Positions 5,137-6,485 of a stretch of 6,485 nt of DNA are shown in pieces. The position numbers and the translations under genes were made by a program. Location of the stretch: contig DXZU01000037.1 of NCBI GenBank assembly GCA_019419525.1, forward strand, positions 1-6,485, written 5' to 3'. This stretch comes from Collinsella sp. GTDB lineage: Bacteria; Actinomycetota; Coriobacteriia; Coriobacteriales; Coriobacteriaceae. Numbering within the stretch: position 1 is the stretch's first letter; every line of letters begins with the position of its first letter. The notes beneath the pieces are model-generated. The model did not search any database. It was not told the DNA's origin and was given only the letters and a program-made list of their open reading frames with translations.

Positions 5137-6189
5137 ATGATCACTTCCGAGCTTTTCGGCACCGCGCCGTGCGGTACCCCCGTTCATCGTTACACCCTCA
5201 ACGGGCCCGAGATCTGCGTTCGCATTATGGACTATGGCGCCACCGTGTTGGGTATCGATGTGCCCGACATTCCCGGCAACGTGCGCGATGTGGTACTGGG
5301 CTTCGATAAGCTCGAGGATTACTTTGACAACCCCGCCTGCTTTGGCGCGACCATCGGCCCCGTGGCAAACCGCACCGCGGGCGCCACGATCACCATCGAC
5401 GGCACGGACTGGCATATGCCGGCCAACGAGGGCGTCAACAACCTGCACAGCGATCTTGAGCACGGCCTGCACAAGCGCGTATGGGATGTTGAGCTCGACG
5501 AGGTCCACAATGCCGTGCGCATGACCACCTCGCTTGAGGATGGCGAGCTGGGCCTGCCCGGCAACCGCACCTTTACGGCCGTGTTTACCGTGACGCGCAC
5601 CGGCTGCTTCCGTATCGAATACGGCTGCGAGAGCGACCGCGCCACCTACGTGGCCATGACCAACCACACGTACTTTAACCTTGCCGGCCATAACGCCGGA
5701 ATGGACTGTGAGCACTTCTTTGTTGCTAACGCTGCCCACTACCTGCCCATCAACGAGCAGAACATCCCCACCGGCGAGATTGCTCCGGTCGAGGGCACGC
5801 CGTTTGACTTTCGCGAGCTGCGCCCCGTCGCGCCTGGCATGGAGGCCGACGATCCGCAGATTAAGCAGGCACGCGGCTACGACCACTGCCTGTGCATCGA
5901 TGACTATCAATACGGTCGCAACCTGCGCCGCGCCCTGCATGTCGAGGAGATGTGGACCGGCCGCGAGCTGGACTACTACACCACCGCCCCGGGCGTGCAG
6001 CTCTACACTGGCAATTGGCTGGGCGACGAGCACGCCAAGGACGATGCCAACTATAGCTGGGGCGCCGGCTTTGCCCTCGAGGCAGAGATGTACCCCGACA
6101 CGCCGCACCAGCCGCTGTTCCCGCAGGGCATTGTGGGCCCGGGTCACCCATACAGCAATGTGATCGAATACCACTTTATGAGGCACTAG
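5137..6189 (+). CDS. galM: Aldose 1-epimerase (galactose mutarotase)
   Basis: The enzyme interconverts alpha and beta anomers of galactose, glucose and similar aldoses in the cytoplasm, feeding sugars released from disaccharides into catabolism. The ATG is preceded by AGGAA 4 bases upstream and yields 350 residues, normal for GalM; an in-frame GTG 20 codons earlier lies in the promoter region and is unlikely. Expected active-site residues are in place when compared with Lactococcus GalM: Arg79 (ANRT), His104 (NNLHSD), His177 (TNHTYFNLAG), Asp249 (GYDHC) and Glu315 (FALEAE), His177 and Glu315 being the catalytic acid and base. The usual LHGG is LHSD here, a variation that should not affect the key His. 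There is no signal peptide. It stands divergent from the DeoR gene and is followed by its own terminator, so it is probably monocistronic. Confidence 0.95.
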   Translation: MITSELFGTAPCGTPVHRYTLNGPEICVRIMDYGATVLGIDVPDIPGNVRDVVLGFDKLEDYFDNPACFGATIGPVANRTAGATITIDGTDWHMPANEGVNNLHSDLEHGLHKRVWDVELDEVHNAVRMTTSLEDGELGLPGNRTFTAVFTVTRTGCFRIEYGCESDRATYVAMTNHTYFNLAGHNAGMDCEHFFVANAAHYLPINEQNIPTGEIAPVEGTPFDFRELRPVAPGMEADDPQIKQARGYDHCLCIDDYQYGRNLRRALHVEEMWTGRELDYYTTAPGVQLYTGNWLGDEHAKDDANYSWGAGFALEAEMYPDTPHQPLFPQGIVGPGHPYSNVIEYHFMRH

Positions 6190-6215
6190 GCCCACAACGC
6201 GACATATTGCACAGC

Positions 6216-6251
6216 AACGCCCGCCGGCACCACCGCCGACGGGCGTTTTTT
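6216..6251 (+). terminator. Intrinsic terminator of galM
   Basis: AACGCCCG (6216-6223) pairs with CGGGCGTT (6240-6247), and CGGC (6225-6228) with GCCG (6235-6238) continues the stem after a single mismatch, with a 6-base loop. Six Ts (6246-6251) follow on the plus strand. The hairpin begins 27 bases after the galM stop codon. Confidence 0.9.
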
Positions 6252-6259
6252 CATCTTTT

Positions 6260-6450
6260 GGGCTCAATTTCGCTGTGACTGTATGAGTGACATATCAAAA
6301 CTATGCCCATTTACTACGTTTAGCCCGGGATGCTCGACCATGCACCGGTTTTTGCTAAATTCGCGAGCCGCCTACCTGCGGTTATGTTTTTCTCAAATTC
6401 GACATGCTCGGCGATAGCCGACCAAACGTAGGTAGCGCGCAGAGATGTGG
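6260..6450. other. Gene-free, structured intergenic stretch
   Basis: No open reading frame with a ribosome site is visible here. CTACCTGCG (6372-6380) pairs with CGTAGGTAG (6427-6435), 8 Watson-Crick pairs and one G-T, enclosing a small hairpin TCGGC-GATA-GCCGA (6408-6421). CTACGTTT (6314-6321) can instead pair with AAACGTAG (6424-6431). ATGCTCG occurs at 6330-6336 and 6404-6410. I have an impression that similar sequence recurs between genes in Collinsella, but cannot check it. A dispersed repeat or small RNA is possible. Confidence 0.4.
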
Positions 6451-6455
6451 TGTAA

Positions 6456-6485
6456 GAGGCGGGGAATGCCCCGCCTCCGCCCTTT
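6456..6485 (+). terminator. Terminator-like hairpin at the window edge
   Basis: GAGGCGGGG (6456-6464) and CCCCGCCTC (6469-6477) form a perfect 9-bp stem with loop AATG, and TTT begins at 6483 where the window stops. If the T-run continues this is a plus-strand terminator, possibly for a transcript of the intergenic stretch before it. The window edge prevents a firm call. Confidence 0.5.

Noticed and set aside
5123..5140. Five-codon frame ATG-TTA-GGA-ACC-AAA-TGA overlapping the galM start as ATGA
   Set aside because: A coupled leader peptide is conceivable, but the only upstream ribosome-like site (GGA, 9 bases) is weak, and the AGGA inside the frame is better explained as the galM ribosome site.
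5035..6267. Long open frame of 410 codons on the minus strand opposite galM
   Set aside because: It is antisense to a gene with a complete set of GalM active-site residues. The translation is Val/Ala/Gly/His-rich without domain pattern, as expected from a GC-rich gene's shadow frame, and no ribosome site was seen.

Overview
The window looks like chromosome from a moderately high-GC Gram-positive gut bacterium. Protein style and the intergenic sequence around 6260-6450 suggest Collinsella or a close relative (Coriobacteriia); this rests on composition and recollection, not on a search. Five complete protein genes are supported, and no rRNA, tRNA, transposase or CRISPR array is present.

Left part (131-3894) is a divergent sugar-uptake module. 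On the minus strand lies a lactose/cellobiose-type PTS permease with fused IIC and IIB domains, closely resembling LacE, followed by a strong hairpin terminator. On the plus strand, across a 356-base control region, come a DUF7916-type putative TIM-barrel protein of unknown reaction and a GntR/HutC-type repressor. The control region holds a 24-bp near-palindrome in the permease leader, two inverted copies of a 12-base element (one lying between the -35 and -10 of the plus-strand promoter), and an 18-bp AT-rich palindrome near that promoter's start point. The likely logic is that the GntR protein senses an intermediate and controls both directions. No EIIA, phospho-glycosidase or HPr gene is in the window, so these must be encoded elsewhere.

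Middle part (3895-4166) has no gene. It holds two 61-base palindromic repeats in tandem whose arms show a compensatory base-pair change, followed by two smaller hairpins.

Right part (4167-6251) is clearly GC-richer. A minus-strand DeoR/GlpR-type repressor is divergent from a plus-strand aldose 1-epimerase (galM), which ends in a textbook terminator. Sugar-phosphate sensing by the DeoR protein and mutarotation of a hexose by GalM fit the catabolic theme, but a direct link with the PTS module is inference.

The right end (6252-6485) has no gene. It contains a structured intergenic stretch with two mutually exclusive pairings and, at the window edge, another terminator-like hairpin.
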